From an uncultured Lachnospiraceae bacterium (GTDB lineage Bacteria; Bacillota; Clostridia; Lachnospirales; Lachnospiraceae): a DNA stretch of 64,000 bases. The stretch spans positions 4,639 through 68,638 of the forward strand of contig CAJURH010000012.1 of assembly GCA_910588775.1 (NCBI GenBank), written 5' to 3'. Positions within the stretch are counted from its first letter, which is position 1. The number at the start of each line of letters is the position of its first letter. The position numbers were made by a program, and so were the translations under genes. Below, one piece after another: positions 62,149 to 64,000 of this stretch. The notes under the pieces were generated by a model. It worked only from the letters and a program-made list of their open reading frames with translations, did no database searches and had not been told where the DNA came from.

Positions 62149-62523
62149 CCATCTTCACAATTTCACCTGCCCCGGAACGTTTTGGCGTAGCTTTAAACAA
62201 CTCGCCCTGGCATCCCAATAAAATAAACAGTCTTCAAACTTCATTTCGATAGATGCTGCCATTCCCAGAATTGTACCCTACATGAACACGGTTCTTTTAC
62301 ATAAATGATATCCATAAGCTTGCAAGGTATTCTACCCTAAAATCTGGATTCTGTCTAGTCCCATTCACGATTGCAATGGGCTATTTTCTCATTTAGATTC
62401 TTTTCATAAATGGATTTTTTCATGGCCTGAATCTGGTTTATTACAGCCGCCGAACAATTTCTCATTTTCATTTCTTTAGCATACAACCGCGCTTTTTGCG
62501 CTGTAATTTAGCGACAATCTGAT
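62149..62523 (-). pseudogene. Decayed coding region
   Basis: Several protein-like pieces appear in different frames on the minus strand, for example SIEMKFEDCLFYWDAR and, ending at 62355, MKMRNCSAAVINQIQAMKKS with a further coding-like tail. Stops and frameshifts separate them. I do not recognise the original gene or genes. Confidence 0.35.
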
Positions 62524-63033
62524 CTATCTGACGCTGCACCTATTTTTCATCCTCCAGCGCCTAATATTCACTGTTGAAAAAAAGCTTCCCTCTTCAAACG
62601 TATTTTCCCCACCCGTGTATTCGTCCACCACGCTTTTCCAAAATAAATACGCCTGACGACTTCCATAAGACGGGGAAACTTCCCAATTTCCCCTATGCAT
62701 GTCAAAACACATACTGGCGGCTTTTGTTCCAATTTTATTTCGTCTGAATTTGGGAATAATCATAAATTCCGCTATGCTATGTCCACCCACATTTCTCTTC
62801 ATACAAGTATTTATCATAGCAAATCCCAGCAGGGTTCCCATTTCCCGATCTCTTATAAAATACGCTTTTCTCTCTATTTCCGTAAAATAATCTTCAAACC
62901 ATGGATATGCAAAAAGCGCATCTTGTCCCATACAGTTCCCATCGTTTATGCTCTCCTCAAATAAAGAATATTGAAGGAGCCTGAATAGAATATCCTTTTT
63001 TCCTATTTCCACCTTCTCCAATGCAATGTTCAT
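62524..63033 (-). CDS. GNAT-family acetyltransferase, MerR-linked
   Basis: A 169-residue protein with GNAT-like motifs: AEFMIIPKFRRNKIGTKAA is the acetyl-CoA loop, and AYLFWKSVVDEYTGG resembles the final helix-strand. The ATG overlaps the stop of the MerR gene by four bases (ATGA), so the two are translationally coupled. The last 15 or so residues after SFFSTVN look odd and may follow a frameshift. Confidence 0.78.
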   Translation of the reverse strand: MNIALEKVEIGKKDILFRLLQYSLFEESINDGNCMGQDALFAYPWFEDYFTEIERKAYFIRDREMGTLLGFAMINTCMKRNVGGHSIAEFMIIPKFRRNKIGTKAASMCFDMHRGNWEVSPSYGSRQAYLFWKSVVDEYTGGENTFEEGSFFSTVNIRRWRMKNRCSVR

Positions 63034-63389
63034 TTATTCGCCTCTATCTTTTTTTGATAAATCCCTATTTTTTCATCCAGGTTATGCAGATACCAATTCC
63101 ATTTATCCCGTTCCTTCACAACAAATTTTCTGTGCTGAATCAATAGTTCCATGCGTTCTCTAATGCTGGCGTCCCCCTCATATCTTAAATCTGAATAATG
63201 CTTGATATCCCGCAGCAGCATTCCTGTATCTTTCAGACGTTTGATAAATTTCACCCATTCTATATCGTCTGCGCTGTACTCCCGCCTACCAGCAGAATTC
63301 CTGCCTACGCGAATTAGTCCTTTCTTTTCGTAATATCGCAGCGTATATGCGCTGATTCCCGTTATTTCGGAAAATTCACCTATAATCAC
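63030..63389 (-). CDS. MerR-family transcriptional regulator
   Basis: A 119-residue MerR protein. The N-terminal winged helix is IGEFSEITGISAYTLRYYEK with GRREYSADDIEWVKFI as the wing, then a coiled-coil dimer helix (about 80-118). No metal-binding Cys are present, so it probably senses an organic compound or stress. It faces the CMD-like gene across a MerR-type promoter. Confidence 0.92.
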   Translation of the reverse strand: MIIGEFSEITGISAYTLRYYEKKGLIRVGRNSAGRREYSADDIEWVKFIKRLKDTGMLLRDIKHYSDLRYEGDASIRERMELLIQHRKFVVKERDKWNWYLHNLDEKIGIYQKKIEANK

Positions 63390-63414
63390 TTTTTAACCTC
63401 TTTCAAAAAAAGAC

Positions 63415-63445
63415 TTGACTTGGACTATAGTCTAAGACCTATTCT
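63415..63445 (+). promoter_or_regulatory. MerR-type promoter with 19-base spacer and operator dyad
   Basis: TTGACT (63415-63420), exactly 19 bases, TATTCT (63440-63445). The spacer holds the perfect palindrome GACTATAGTC (63423-63432). Overlong spacers with a central dyad are the hallmark of promoters activated by MerR proteins. It reads into the CMD-like gene. Confidence 0.8.
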
Positions 63446-63489
63446 ATTTGTAACAGCTTATATTTTATCAAATATGGAGGAAAAATAAA

Positions 63490-63852
63490 ATGAAGAAAAC
63501 AAGATTTGACATAGGCATGGAAAACTTAAGAAGAATCGACGGCGCAGGAGGCGCGGCAGTCATTCAGTCTCTTGAAGACATCGCTCCTGACCTGGGAAAA
63601 TATATTGTCGAGTTCGCATTCGGCGATGTATACGAAAGAGACGGCCTAACTCTGCAAGAACGGGAAATCATTACCCTGGCCAGCCTGCTCACCGCCGGAG
63701 GATGTGAACCTCAACTGGAAATCCACATCGCAGGCGCACGCAATGTGGACGTTTCGCCCGCGAAAATCATAGAAATATTTCTGCAATGCATTCCATATAC
63801 TGGATTCCCAAAAGTCCTGAATGCCGTTTCCGTTGCAAAAAAAATATTTTGA
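63490..63852 (+). CDS. Carboxymuconolactone decarboxylase-like protein (AhpD-related)
   Basis: A 120-residue helical protein of the CMD family. Family pattern: LTLQEREIITLASLLTAGG, QLEIHIAGARNVDVS, and IPYTGFPKVLNA. The CxxC of AhpD is absent, so peroxidase activity is unlikely. GGAGG precedes the ATG. It is controlled by the adjacent MerR gene, which suggests response to a small toxic or aromatic compound. Confidence 0.88.
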   Translation: MKKTRFDIGMENLRRIDGAGGAAVIQSLEDIAPDLGKYIVEFAFGDVYERDGLTLQEREIITLASLLTAGGCEPQLEIHIAGARNVDVSPAKIIEIFLQCIPYTGFPKVLNAVSVAKKIF

Positions 63853-63860
63853 TAGGATTA

Positions 63861-63900
63861 AAAACCGCATTGTCCAATGATATGTCGGCAATGCGGTTTT
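63861..63900. terminator. Bidirectional terminator after the CMD-like gene
   Basis: A perfect 12-bp stem, AAAACCGCATTG (63861-63872) with CAATGCGGTTTT (63889-63900); the A-run and T-run serve both strands. Confidence 0.9.
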
Positions 63901-63918
63901 CAAACATACTTTAGAAAA

Positions 63919-64000
63919 TCAATGTCTTTTGACCAGCGAACAAATTGTCTCAACGGTATTACCCCTTTCCCACAAAACTTTCCTTACTTCCTTGCCGTCA
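63919..64000 (-). CDS. C-terminal end of a gene entering from the right
   Basis: The last 27 codons of a minus-strand frame, reading GKEVRKVLWERGNTVETICS then ending LVKRH and TGA. The bidirectional terminator directly after it supports a real convergent gene. Too little is visible to name the product. Confidence 0.5.
   Translation of the reverse strand, partial: DGKEVRKVLWERGNTVETICSLVKRH

Noticed and set aside
1..64000. CRISPR arrays, insertion sequences, prophage, 16S/23S rRNA
   Set aside because: No regularly spaced direct repeats, transposase, integrase, phage structural genes or rRNA sequences were found by reading both strands.

Overview
The window looks like chromosome of a Gram-positive anaerobe of the Clostridia, most likely Lachnospiraceae. 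This is inferred from strong AGGAGG ribosome binding sites, TTGACA/TATAAT-type promoters, rpoBC with an acidic RpoB tail, BspA-type leucine-rich surface proteins, a spore-type YtvI permease, a DUF1836 regulator and bacterial V-type (A/V) ATPases. No phage, insertion sequence or CRISPR array was recognised. Most of the window is housekeeping and envelope functions; the right-hand 10 kb is accessory and partly decayed.

Layout. 1-7.4 kb: rpoC (3' end cut by the window edge) and rpoB on the minus strand, with a promoter just upstream of rpoB instead of the usual ribosomal protein genes. 7.8-14.2 kb: a 2162-residue secreted BspA-type protein with a probable papain-like Cys-His-Asp domain and Ig-like repeats. 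14.4-24.8 kb: a DUF1836 regulator, a YhaM-like nuclease, a membrane-anchored HtrA relative that has lost two of three catalytic residues, a DEDD exonuclease with a leaderless-type promoter, a D,D-carboxypeptidase, a trigger-factor-like lipoprotein foldase, and a tandem pair of polysaccharide-deacetylase-like envelope proteins. 24.9-33.6 kb: V-ATPase operon 1, in the same gene order as the Enterococcus hirae sodium pump and with matching sodium ligands in its K subunit. 33.8-43.9 kb: a sugar-binding-type lipoprotein, YtvI, a pseudouridine synthase, a Ca/Na exchanger, an unexplained minus-strand transcription unit of about 580 nt that looks structured, TatD, a CapA-like protein, a DUF885 hydrolase and thioredoxin reductase. 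44.4-52.9 kb: V-ATPase operon 2, with a different gene order and a K subunit that lacks the sodium ligands. 53.2-64 kb: TrmB, tRNA-Lys(CUU), a TetR-controlled ABC/MFS efflux cluster with visible operators, a DJ-1-like protein, DUF3788, SdpI-like, several GNAT acetyltransferases, gene remnants, and a MerR-controlled carboxymuconolactone-decarboxylase-like gene.

How it fits together. Two complete rotary ATPases lie about 11 kb apart, each with its own terminator. Their K subunits suggest different coupling ions, so the cell may run a sodium and a proton pump side by side. Envelope maintenance genes (carboxypeptidase, foldase, deacetylase pair, HtrA-like sensor, CapA-like protein) fill the space around them. 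The least explained element is the unit at 37.9-38.5 kb: it has a near-consensus promoter, perfect 12-base inverted repeats that could close a branched RNA, a second strong hairpin, and a terminator shared with the convergent exchanger gene.
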